Assembly (NCBI GenBank): GCA_041689775.1
Contig: JBDNFP010000114.1
Location: 1-60,404 of the forward strand
Length of the DNA stretch: 60,404 nucleotides
Direction of reading: 5' to 3'
Origin: JBDNFP01 sp041689775
Lineage (GTDB): Bacteria; Bacteroidota; Bacteroidia; Cytophagales; Spirosomataceae
The translations under genes and the position numbers were made by a program. The notes beneath the pieces are model-generated. The model was not told where the DNA came from. It did not search any database and worked only from the letters and a program-made list of their open reading frames with translations. Shown piece by piece: positions 1 to 7,855 of this stretch. Positions within the stretch are counted from its first letter, which is position 1. Each line of letters begins with the position of its first letter.

Positions 1-2393
1 ACGTGTTATCCTATGCCCTTGCGGTTGACGCTGGTAACTGGCTAGCTTTTCTAACCCAAAAGGCTGAAATGCCAAAAGATACAGCAAAGAAAGCTACTCG
101 CACTAAGAAAACAGAAACCCCCAAAGGTGACATACTTACCCTTCTGAATATGGCGGGTAGAGATTCTGTTTCCTATGAGGGGGGGAGTGAATATGCCATT
201 TCTGATCAAGGGAATAGAGTTATTTACACCAATGAGTTTCTGAAAGATACTACGCTCCTTAGGGGAGTCTATACTTTTGATATCCCTGCACAGAAGATAG
301 GTTTATTGGATAGCAGTTCTACCGTAAAGGTATATACCAATGTTACGGTGGATAAGAAAGGGAATAGCGCTGCCTGGATGAGCTCGCTGGATAGTACTAA
401 GGCTGAGGTAAAGCGGTTTTCTCTCCTCATGCGATCTTTTGGTAAAGGAGTAAATACTCTGGTGGTTGATTCGAAAAGTAAGGAGTTTGCGGATGCCTGG
501 TCTCCATCCAGCTACCGGAAACCTCGTTTTTCGGACGATGGAAGCCGACTGTATTTTGGAGTTGCTCCAATAGCGCTACCATCCTTAAAAGACACTACGC
601 TGCTGGATTCGGAATTATCAAGAGTAGATGTTTGGAACTGGCAGGATAAACGTCTGCAACCGATGCAGTCTGCTCAGAAGAAAAGAGACGTGGAGAATAC
701 CTACTGGGCACTTTTTGATGTAAATAGTAAAAAAATAGTGCCGTTGGCCAATGAGAAAGTTGCCGATGTTGATCTGAATTTTAAAGCCAATACGTTGTTT
801 GTACTAGGTACTTCCAATGAAGACTATCAATTAATAGGTTCCTGGGACCCAGGCCACTCTGATTACTATTTAGTCAATACCCAAACCGGCACAAAAACCT
901 TGATAGGCAAGGATATTATGGGCCGGGCGGGACTTTCGCCCGCTGGCAAATATGCTCACTGGTTTGACGAAAGGGATTCGCTTTGGAGGGTGTATAACCC
1001 AGCTACTTCCAGTCTGATTGATTTGACAGGGAATATTCCAGTAGCATTCTACGATGAAGAACACGATACCCCCGATAATCCTGGCGCGTACGGTTTAGCC
1101 GGTTGGACGCCAGATGATAAGTATATGTTGGTCTATGATCGCTATGACATTTGGCAGATTGATCCCACCCAACAAGAGAAACCTGTAAATATCACAAATG
1201 GCTACGGAAGAAAGGCAAAGGTGCAACTACGCTATATGGAGGTAGTTCAGGATGAACAGTTTGTGGACCTTTCGAAGACAAACCTTTTGTGGGGTCAGTG
1301 GGAAAGTGATAAGGAAACCGGAATTCTGCAATGGAAAAAAGGGTCAGAGCCGGAAGTAATTACAAAAGAGGCGTTTTATTATTCTGCCAATTCGGTAGCA
1401 AGGGCAAAGAACGCCGACGTGTATATTTTCCAAAAAGGAAACTACACCCATCCAAATGAATTATACATGGTGAATAATTGGAAGTTACCTAAGAAACTAT
1501 CTAACCTTGTCTCTCAATTGGATGGCTTGAAATGGGGGAATGCGGAATTAGTGTCGTGGGTTTCTAACCAAGGTACTACCTTGGAGGGTCTATTATTTAA
1601 GCCAGAAGGCTTCGATCCTACTAAGAAATACCCCATGCTGGTGTATTATTACGAGCGTAACGCCACTACGCTCCATGCATTCAGAGCCCCAGCCCCCAGT
1701 CGGTCTACCATCAATATTCCCTTTTGTGTATCGAATGATTATCTGGTTTTTGTTCCGGATATCGTGTATTCGGGTGGTACTCCTGGTAAAAATGCCTATG
1801 ACTGTATTGTTTCAGGGGTTTTAGATCTTACCAAGAAAGGATTTGTTGATCGGGAAAGAATAGGAATTCAGGGGCAGAGTTGGGGTGGATATCAGACAGC
1901 CTACCTTATTACCCAAACTAATTTGTTCCGGGCGGCGATGGCAGGTGCTATTGTAGCCAATATGACGAGCGCATACGGTGGTATTCGATGGGGAACTGGA
2001 TTGAGTCGTATGTTTCAATATGAAAAAACGCAGAGTAGAGTAGGAGGAACCTTGTGGGAGAAACCTATGTACTATATTGAAAACTCACCGCTTTTTTACG
2101 CGGATCGGGTGGAGACTCCTTTGCTCATGATGCACAACGACGCGGATGGGTCAGTACCTTGGTACCAGGGTATCGAGTTCTTCACGGCATTGAGACGTCT
2201 AAATAAACCCGCGTGGATGTTGGTTTACAATGATGAAGATCACAACCTAACGCGCCGTCCTAATATGAAAGATCTGAGTACCAGGATGTACCAGTTCTTT
2301 GATTATTATTTGAAAGATACCCCAAGCCCCTCTTGGATGAGTACCGGAAGAACGTTTATTGAGAAAGAGAGATGGGATATGAAGTACAAATAA
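1..2393 (+). CDS. S9 family serine peptidase (prolyl oligopeptidase/DPP IV-like), 5' end cut by window
   Basis: Serine peptidase of family S9, which cleaves short peptides, probably in the periplasm. The frame is open from the first bases, so the start and any signal peptide lie outside the window; about 796 residues remain. The first ~520 residues are beta-rich with repeated hydrophobic-aromatic strands, as in the S9 propeller that gates substrate entry. The last ~260 form the alpha/beta hydrolase domain. Numbering from base 3, the catalytic triad is complete: Ser626 in GQSWGGY, Asp715 in NDADGSVP and His747 in DEDHN, in the same order and context as DPP IV. A hairpin with a T-rich tail follows the stop. 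The family is clear; whether it prefers proline or another residue cannot be read from the sequence. Confidence 0.9.
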   Translation, partial: VLSYALAVDAGNWLAFLTQKAEMPKDTAKKATRTKKTETPKGDILTLLNMAGRDSVSYEGGSEYAISDQGNRVIYTNEFLKDTTLLRGVYTFDIPAQKIGLLDSSSTVKVYTNVTVDKKGNSAAWMSSLDSTKAEVKRFSLLMRSFGKGVNTLVVDSKSKEFADAWSPSSYRKPRFSDDGSRLYFGVAPIALPSLKDTTLLDSELSRVDVWNWQDKRLQPMQSAQKKRDVENTYWALFDVNSKKIVPLANEKVADVDLNFKANTLFVLGTSNEDYQLIGSWDPGHSDYYLVNTQTGTKTLIGKDIMGRAGLSPAGKYAHWFDERDSLWRVYNPATSSLIDLTGNIPVAFYDEEHDTPDNPGAYGLAGWTPDDKYMLVYDRYDIWQIDPTQQEKPVNITNGYGRKAKVQLRYMEVVQDEQFVDLSKTNLLWGQWESDKETGILQWKKGSEPEVITKEAFYYSANSVARAKNADVYIFQKGNYTHPNELYMVNNWKLPKKLSNLVSQLDGLKWGNAELVSWVSNQGTTLEGLLFKPEGFDPTKKYPMLVYYYERNATTLHAFRAPAPSRSTINIPFCVSNDYLVFVPDIVYSGGTPGKNAYDCIVSGVLDLTKKGFVDRERIGIQGQSWGGYQTAYLITQTNLFRAAMAGAIVANMTSAYGGIRWGTGLSRMFQYEKTQSRVGGTLWEKPMYYIENSPLFYADRVETPLLMMHNDADGSVPWYQGIEFFTALRRLNKPAWMLVYNDEDHNLTRRPNMKDLSTRMYQFFDYYLKDTPSPSWMSTGRTFIEKERWDMKYK

Positions 2394-2438
2394 CTTTGGC
2401 TTTTTGCTAATTTTTCCCTACATTGCGAATAAGAGTAC

Positions 2439-2476
2439 AAACCTTGTGGTCGTTTTTTCGATCACAAGGTTTCTTT
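2439..2476 (+). terminator. Rho-independent terminator of the S9 peptidase gene
   Basis: A 14-bp stem (arms 2439-2452 and 2459-2472, one G-T wobble) closes on a TTTTTT loop and is followed by the T-rich TTCTTTT. It lies 46 bases after the peptidase stop and just before the putative promoter of the next gene, so the two genes are probably separate transcripts. Confidence 0.7.
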
Positions 2477-2480
2477 TGGA

Positions 2481-2488
2481 TAAGTTTG
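2481..2488 (+). promoter_or_regulatory. Putative Bacteroidota -7 box (TAAGTTTG)
   Basis: TAAGTTTG matches the Bacteroidota sigma-A -7 consensus TAnnTTTG. TTCG at 2457-2460, one mismatch from the -33 TTTG, sits 20 bases upstream, the expected spacing. The box is 53 bases before the ATG of the secreted beta-propeller gene. No start-site data are available. Confidence 0.45.
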
Positions 2489-2541
2489 CAACAAAAAAAC
2501 TTAGTTTATTACAATTAATCACTAAAATCTTTTTCTCTAGG

Positions 2542-3816
2542 ATGAAAAAACTAGTATTGTTTGCCGGTTTAGCGGCGTTTGGTGTTTTTCAGGCATCCGC
2601 CCAAACCCCTTCCGTTACATTTAATGCGAGAGGATTAGTCGCTATCTCCGATGCTGATATGGCTGCCTCTGCTTTGGTAGATGGCAAACTCCTTCGTGAC
2701 AACACCATTAAAGACAAGCTCACGTCTATTAAATTTCCGTTGGTAAGAGGTGGTAGTTCCATTGGTGAAATTGTTGTACCAAACTCAACGCTTACCTACA
2801 CGAAGAGCATAGCCGTGCCCAAAACTGGTGGCTTGGCCTACGTACTCGATACTCGTTCGGCCCCCGCTGAATCAGTAACCGAATACGCAGACGCACTGAA
2901 AGAATTTCCAGATGGTCAACGGCTGTATGTTGTTGATATCGTAAATCTTGCAAACCCCAAGGTAAAATTTCAATTCCCGGTTGGTAAAAACCCAACTTCG
3001 ATTGATGTTTACAAAAATGAATTAATGATTTCTACCAGCGTGGTTGGTAAGGAACTTGTATTTTATGAAGTAGATGACTCAGGTAAGCCAACGCGTGCGC
3101 TCTACCTTCCCTCGGAGCTTGACAGCACAAATCGTATTATTGATTTGACTTGGCACCCAACCGGCAATTTCCTTGCTGTGACCTTGGAATCAACGGGTGA
3201 GGTAGCGCTCTATAAAATTATCCGTGATGCTGGAAAATTGAAGAATATAGAAATGGTTGGAAAACCATTCAAAGTAGGAACTACACCTGCTTCGGGTAAA
3301 TTCTCCGATGATGGGAAGTTTTACTATGTAATAGATACTAAAGGTGCTGTGGGTAAAGCCACCGCTAACGGAGAACTCCACGTTGTAGAATTCTCCATGG
3401 ATGCCTCGGCAGAGCACAAAGTAAGTAGTTCTGTCCCTGTTGGATTGAATCCTGGTGCATTTGCCATTAGCCCCGATGGAAGCATGATAGTAGCTGTGAA
3501 TGCTGGTAATAGTGCCAATCCTTGGGATAAAGAAGGAGCTGGTTCAAGCAGTTCTTTGTCCTTATTTAAGATAGCCAATGGAGCACTTACCAAAGTTATG
3601 GAGTATCCTTTTCAAGGAATATTCCCACAAAGCGTAGCGTTTGATAAGGATGGCTCCAATTTGGCGGTAGCCGTTTATGAGTACGTCGACTACGGTCGCC
3701 GCACCGGTGGTGTTGAGTTTTGGAGTGTAACCAAAGGAGATGCACCTACATTGACGAAGCAAATGGGTAAAGTAAGTGTGGAGCGTGGTTGTCACACAAT
3801 TCGTGTAATTCCTTGA
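2542..3816 (+). CDS. Secreted beta-propeller protein of unknown function
   Basis: Exported protein of 424 residues. I chose the ATG at 2542 because it opens a clean signal peptide (MKKLVLFAGLAAFGVFQASA, cleavage after ASA, before Q); the frame stays open upstream but that stretch contains the preceding terminator and promoter. The mature part is a chain of beta-propeller-like repeats with motifs such as WHPTGNFLAV, FSDDGKFYYV, ISPDGSMIVAV and FDKDGSNLAVAV, resembling lactonase/YncE/choice-of-anchor-I type folds. No catalytic motif, lipobox or T9SS C-terminal domain was found. It is flanked by its own promoter and terminator, so it is probably monocistronic. Function unknown; a periplasmic binding or scaffolding role is possible but unproven. 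Confidence 0.8.
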   Translation: MKKLVLFAGLAAFGVFQASAQTPSVTFNARGLVAISDADMAASALVDGKLLRDNTIKDKLTSIKFPLVRGGSSIGEIVVPNSTLTYTKSIAVPKTGGLAYVLDTRSAPAESVTEYADALKEFPDGQRLYVVDIVNLANPKVKFQFPVGKNPTSIDVYKNELMISTSVVGKELVFYEVDDSGKPTRALYLPSELDSTNRIIDLTWHPTGNFLAVTLESTGEVALYKIIRDAGKLKNIEMVGKPFKVGTTPASGKFSDDGKFYYVIDTKGAVGKATANGELHVVEFSMDASAEHKVSSSVPVGLNPGAFAISPDGSMIVAVNAGNSANPWDKEGAGSSSSLSLFKIANGALTKVMEYPFQGIFPQSVAFDKDGSNLAVAVYEYVDYGRRTGGVEFWSVTKGDAPTLTKQMGKVSVERGCHTIRVIP

Positions 3817-3846
3817 CCTATTTGAATTAGAGAATTTAATAATAGG

Positions 3847-3874
3847 GAGGTGGCCATTTTGGCCACCTTTTTTA
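3847..3874 (+). terminator. Rho-independent terminator after the beta-propeller gene
   Basis: Perfect 7-bp G+C-rich stem GGTGGCC/GGCCACC (3849-3855 and 3861-3867) with loop ATTTT, followed directly by TTTTTT. It is 30 bases after the stop codon. Confidence 0.9.
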
Positions 3875-3934
3875 TTTGTTCGTATCTAACTGGTTTACAA
3901 TTCAGAAGTATTCGATTATCCCCTTATTTTTTTG

Positions 3935-3942
3935 TAAATTTG
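3935..3942 (+). promoter_or_regulatory. Putative -7 box (TAAATTTG) of the ABC-F gene
   Basis: TAAATTTG fits TAnnTTTG. TTCG at 3911-3914 lies 20 bases upstream as a near-match to the -33 TTTG; the same TTCG-N20-box arrangement occurs before the preceding gene. The ABC-F ATG is 33 bases downstream. Confidence 0.5.
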
Positions 3943-3974
3943 CCCCTTAAATCATAAAAAAATTCAATTCTAAG

Positions 3975-5603
3975 ATGATTACTGTTCAGAACGTATCGTT
4001 ACGATACGGAAAGCGGATTTTATTCGATGAAGTAAATATAAAATTTGTCCCAGGAAACTGTTACGGGGTTATTGGAGCAAATGGAGCGGGCAAGTCCACG
4101 TTATTAAAGATTTTATCCGGCGATATTGAATCCCAAACGGGTACTGTTCAAATGAATCCGGGAGAACGGATGGCAGTTTTGAAGCAGGATCAGTTTGAGT
4201 TTGATAATTTTACGGTAATGGATACGGTTATTCTTGGCCACCCACGCTTATATGAGGTAATGAAAGCGCGTGATGCTGTATATGCCAAAGAAGAGTTTAC
4301 TGACGCGGATGGAGAGCGTGCTGCCGAATTAGAGGCTGATTTCGCTGATCTAAACGGGTGGGAGGCAGAAACCGAAGCTGCCCAGTTACTGAGCGGTCTT
4401 TCGTTAACGGATGAGCTTCATCAGACCCAAATGGGAGATCTAAACGCCAATGACAAAGTACGGGTACTCTTGGCTCAGGCATTGTTTGGTAATCCGGATG
4501 TTTTGTTGCTCGATGAGCCTACCAACAACCTGGACGTAGACACCGTCATGTGGTTAGAAAACTTCCTGGCTGACTTTAAAAATACGGTGATTGTGGTGTC
4601 CCACGACCGCCACTTCCTTGATCAGGTAACGACACACATTGTCGATATTGATTTCAGTAAAGTACAGCTATTCTCGGGTAACTACTCCTTTTGGTATGAG
4701 TCTAGCCAATTAGCGATGAAGCAACGTCAGGATTCAAATAAGAAAGCCGAGGATAAGAAAAAAGAGTTGGAAGAATTTATTCGTCGGTTTAGCGCAAATG
4801 CTTCCAAATCCAAACAAGCTACATCGCGGCAAAAGCTGTTAGAGAAGCTTACCATTGATGATATAAAGCCTTCTTCCAGAAAGTACCCTTATATTGCCTT
4901 CAAGCCTGAACGGGAAGTGGGCGATCAGATACTACGGGTTGATGGGTTGACTAAAAGGGCTGAGGACGGTACATTACTTTTTGATAATGTTTCATTTTCT
5001 ATAAATAAAGGGGAAAAGATAGCTTTCGTGGGTAGAAATATGCAGGCGGTAAGTACTTTCTTCGATATCATTATGGGTGAGCAGAAGCCGGATTCGGGTT
5101 CTTTTACTTGGGGTGTAACGATTACAAATACCTACTTCCCCAAGGATCCAACTGAATTCTTTGACGTAGATCTAAATCTGGTAGATTGGTTACGGCAGTT
5201 TTCCGTGGAAAAAGATGAAAGTTTCATTCGTGGGTTCCTCGGTAGAATGCTTTTTAGTGGTGAGGAGTCACTGAAAAAGGCGGGTGTGCTTTCAGGTGGA
5301 GAGAAGGTGCGCTGTATGCTTTCAAAAATGATGCTTTCGGGGTCGAATGCACTAGTGATGGATGATCCAACTAACCACCTCGATCTGGAATCTATTATGG
5401 CGCTCAATAATGGGTTGATGGAATTTCAGGGAAATCTCCTGTTCTATTCCCACGATCACCAGTTTATTCAAACGGTAGCCAACCGAATTATCGAGATTGG
5501 GCCCAAAGGTACTTTGGATAAATTAATGGCTTATGACGAATATATAGCCGATGGTTATATTAAGGAGCAGCGTAAAACTATATACGCGGGCGAGTTGGCC
5601 TGA
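3975..5603 (+). CDS. ABC-F family ATPase (YbiT/YkpA-like) with one degenerate ATP site
   Basis: Cytosolic ABC-F protein of 542 residues with two nucleotide-binding domains and no membrane segment; members of this family act on the ribosome. NBD1 has an intact Walker A (GANGAGKST, 34-42) and Walker B with catalytic Glu181 (LLLDEPTNN), but its signature is degraded to LNAND (156-160). NBD2 has the reverse: Walker A is lost (GRNMQAVST, 353-361) and the catalytic Glu is Asp464 (VMDDPTNH), while the signature LSGGE (439-443) is intact. Because each ATP site pairs the Walker motifs of one domain with the signature of the other, one site is canonical and the other degenerate on both faces. A Lys/Glu-rich linker near 255-300 joins the domains. 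Length agrees with YbiT (about 530). Own promoter and terminator. Confidence 0.9.
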   Translation: MITVQNVSLRYGKRILFDEVNIKFVPGNCYGVIGANGAGKSTLLKILSGDIESQTGTVQMNPGERMAVLKQDQFEFDNFTVMDTVILGHPRLYEVMKARDAVYAKEEFTDADGERAAELEADFADLNGWEAETEAAQLLSGLSLTDELHQTQMGDLNANDKVRVLLAQALFGNPDVLLLDEPTNNLDVDTVMWLENFLADFKNTVIVVSHDRHFLDQVTTHIVDIDFSKVQLFSGNYSFWYESSQLAMKQRQDSNKKAEDKKKELEEFIRRFSANASKSKQATSRQKLLEKLTIDDIKPSSRKYPYIAFKPEREVGDQILRVDGLTKRAEDGTLLFDNVSFSINKGEKIAFVGRNMQAVSTFFDIIMGEQKPDSGSFTWGVTITNTYFPKDPTEFFDVDLNLVDWLRQFSVEKDESFIRGFLGRMLFSGEESLKKAGVLSGGEKVRCMLSKMMLSGSNALVMDDPTNHLDLESIMALNNGLMEFQGNLLFYSHDHQFIQTVANRIIEIGPKGTLDKLMAYDEYIADGYIKEQRKTIYAGELA

Positions 5604-5630
5604 TTAGAATAACAATTACTTGTTCATAAA

Positions 5631-5661
5631 ACCGGAGGGCAAAAGCTCTCCGGTTTTTTTT
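5631..5661. terminator. Bidirectional terminator between the ABC-F and T9SS cargo genes
   Basis: A 10-bp stem (5631-5640 with 5645-5654, one G-T pair) closes on loop AAAA and is followed by eight T. The T-run overlaps the stop codon of the convergent gene (5660-5662), so one hairpin sits at both 3' ends. Confidence 0.85.
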
Positions 5662-7081
5662 ATCGTATTATTTTTATTGACCCATTCTGGATGTATTTGT
5701 CGCCTGATACTGGGTCGGTTATTTTTATCTTGTACACGTAGGTAGCCGCAGGAAGTGGAATACCATACATAGTGCCATCCCACCTATTATTCGTATCGGT
5801 AGCATTAAAAATAACGCTACCCCAAAGATTATAGATAGTTATTTCATAACCTGTGAATTGATTCCCTTTTATTTCAAAATAGTCGTTAATTCCGTCCCCA
5901 TTTGGACTAAAAGCGTCTGGAATATGAAGGCGTGCCAATTGACCACATATTATGGACGGAGTATTTCGGCATTTAGGTAGGGAGGTAAACCTAGTTGTGG
6001 CGGTTTCTACAATTAATTGGTAACAGTGATTGCTGGCGCAAATAAGTTCTTCGTCCAGTAAATCACCTTTGCGACCTAAGGTTGATAGATCCTTCCAAAG
6101 AGTTCCATCTTTCATGAGTGAGACTTTGGCGTTTGCTGATTCAGAAACCCAACTAATCTCATTCTGTCTCGGCATTTCCTTTAACTGTAATGAGGAGGAG
6201 CATGATTCTTCTGACGTATAAGAATTTGACAGACAGCTGTCTATCGCTTCAACTTTAAAACAACTAGTTACCAGCGAGTCGAGGGACACTTGAAGTGTTT
6301 CTGTTTGTTGATTCAGGGTCCGGCCAGTACTTTCCCAGGCTCCTCGTGAAGTCTTACGAAAAAGTAAAATTTGTGTTTTCAAAGGATTAGTTATTGTAAG
6401 CTCACCAATTTGGGTGCTAATAACTTTAAATTTATCGATAGTAGGCTTTTCGCTTACTGTGGAGGGGCTAAATTCGAGGATTGCATCATTGCTACGGCAA
6501 TTGTCATTCTGGAATCCCCAAACTTTAATAGTGTAAGGGTTCGGAGTGGGGTAGGTATGGCTGACTTTTTTAATATAAGGTAAAATTTCATCCGCGGTAC
6601 CGTCTCCCCAATCAATGGAATAGGAATAATATTCAAACGTCTGCCGATCGAATTCGATTTTGGCTGAAATGCCTCCACACACCAACAAGCGTACCTTGGG
6701 CGGTAAGGTGTCGGGCACATAAACCTTTGGACAGGTGATGAGTTTTCTGCTTGCTATTTCAGAAAATTGCAGGATGGTATAAATACCCGGTTTTGAATAA
6801 GTGTAGGTCGAATCTGTGGTAAGGCTATCGGGATGGATAGCGCCGCCTCGAAAATCAAAAACATTCTTAATGTTGGTTGAACCAGGAAGTGAGCTTTTTA
6901 AGGAAACAGTAACAGGGATGCAGTCTGCACTGATTTTGCGAATAGAAAAAGTGCCCGTGCCATATTCAGAAAGGTTTGGCACGGTACTAGGGCATTGAGC
7001 TAAGGATAGAGTATCATGAAAAAACAGAGCCAATACTACCCAAAGAAAAGTACAACTAATACGTAATCTAGAAAATACCAT
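5660..7081 (-). CDS. T9SS-secreted PKD-like protein with type B (gliding-motility-associated) C-terminal domain
   Basis: Surface-exposed or secreted protein of 473 residues exported by the type IX secretion system. Residues 1-29 are a signal peptide (hydrophobic WVVLALFF, cleavage near SLAQ). Residues ~75-105 and ~150-195 look like PKD/Ig-like beta domains (IDWGDGT at 156-162). Residues ~385-473 are the type B sorting domain: FSPNGDGINDYF, then IYNLWGSVIF, WDGT and a final SIKIIR strand. No enzymatic motif is visible, so an adhesin or surface structural role is inferred. It is transcribed alone, with a terminator of the upstream operon between. The T9SS machinery itself is not in this window. 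Confidence 0.85.
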   Translation of the reverse strand: MVFSRLRISCTFLWVVLALFFHDTLSLAQCPSTVPNLSEYGTGTFSIRKISADCIPVTVSLKSSLPGSTNIKNVFDFRGGAIHPDSLTTDSTYTYSKPGIYTILQFSEIASRKLITCPKVYVPDTLPPKVRLLVCGGISAKIEFDRQTFEYYSYSIDWGDGTADEILPYIKKVSHTYPTPNPYTIKVWGFQNDNCRSNDAILEFSPSTVSEKPTIDKFKVISTQIGELTITNPLKTQILLFRKTSRGAWESTGRTLNQQTETLQVSLDSLVTSCFKVEAIDSCLSNSYTSEESCSSSLQLKEMPRQNEISWVSESANAKVSLMKDGTLWKDLSTLGRKGDLLDEELICASNHCYQLIVETATTRFTSLPKCRNTPSIICGQLARLHIPDAFSPNGDGINDYFEIKGNQFTGYEITIYNLWGSVIFNATDTNNRWDGTMYGIPLPAATYVYKIKITDPVSGDKYIQNGSIKIIR

Positions 7082-7110
7082 ACATCAGAAGATAGCCCCC
7101 CCGAAAAATT

Positions 7111-7138
7111 GAAAAAGCGGAGAGAATACTCCCCGCTC
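7111..7138 (-). terminator. Terminator of the GMC oxidoreductase operon
   Basis: Read on the minus strand, a 9-bp stem AGCGGGGAG/CTCTCCGCT with one G-T wobble and loop TATT is followed by TTTTT. It lies about 33 bases after the stop of the subunit-3 gene. Confidence 0.75.
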
Positions 7139-7170
7139 TTAACAACTTTCTTCACCTAAATTAGTTTGAA

Positions 7171-7803
7171 TTACTCGTAACTCAAACCGTACTGCTTTAA
7201 TACTTCGGCAGGAACGCCATCCCATTGGTTAGGCACATTTCCTTTGTAGCCGATATCTTTTATTCCTATCTCACTGGAAAAGAACCCCGTAGCAGTAAAG
7301 TTACGTAGCATATTGAAAAAGGCAACACCCTGGCTCATTTCCGGCTTGGCTTTTTCGGGAAAGGCTATATCGTCCACAATCTTTATTTGCTGGTCTTTGG
7401 AGCAGGCAGTAAACACCTTGGAGAAGCGCTTACGAGACTCCATATCAATCCAACTTAGGCCGCCTCGCATGGGAGTTTGCCAATTGGGCTGATCTTTCAT
7501 CATGAATTCAATGAATTTGGGTACGCCTGATTGAGAAGCACTACCCGAAACTTCGTCAGCCGGGATAATAATATCTACCATAACCGTTACGGTAGCAAGT
7601 TCACTGGGAGTGAAGAACGTTTCCTTCATGAGTTTTGCGTCATGAACAGCCTCGTCTTTGGTTCTGCCACCCGGTATATCTATGGCCTCTTCGGCTAATG
7701 CTTTCTCTATATCTCTTCTTTCGGATAGTAATTCCTGGGGGTTCACCGCCGCAATGCCGAAAGAACTAAGAGTAAGCGCTTTTAAGGTTTCTCTACGTTT
7801 CAT
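7171..7803 (-). CDS. Gluconate 2-dehydrogenase subunit 3 family protein, Tat-type signal
   Basis: Small subunit of a periplasmic FAD-dependent sugar or alcohol dehydrogenase, 210 residues. The N-terminus MKRRETLKAL is a twin-arginine motif followed by a short hydrophobic stretch (TLSSFGIAAV), so it probably carries the folded large subunit through the Tat pathway. Residues ~65-190 match the gluconate 2-dehydrogenase subunit 3 family (FFTPSELATVTVMVDIIIPA, then FIEFMM). It is 52 bases downstream of the GMC gene on the same strand, the usual pairing for this family. No cytochrome c subunit gene is adjacent, so the electron acceptor is unknown. Confidence 0.85.
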   Translation of the reverse strand: MKRRETLKALTLSSFGIAAVNPQELLSERRDIEKALAEEAIDIPGGRTKDEAVHDAKLMKETFFTPSELATVTVMVDIIIPADEVSGSASQSGVPKFIEFMMKDQPNWQTPMRGGLSWIDMESRKRFSKVFTACSKDQQIKIVDDIAFPEKAKPEMSQGVAFFNMLRNFTATGFFSSEIGIKDIGYKGNVPNQWDGVPAEVLKQYGLSYE

Positions 7804-7855
7804 AGTAAAAGATGAATTTGATTTTAGAAAAAGGTAAAATAGCTACTTAAACCTA

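Noticed and set aside
3190..3795. Open frames antisense to the secreted beta-propeller gene
   Set aside because: Composition follows the real gene and no start signals or motifs support them.
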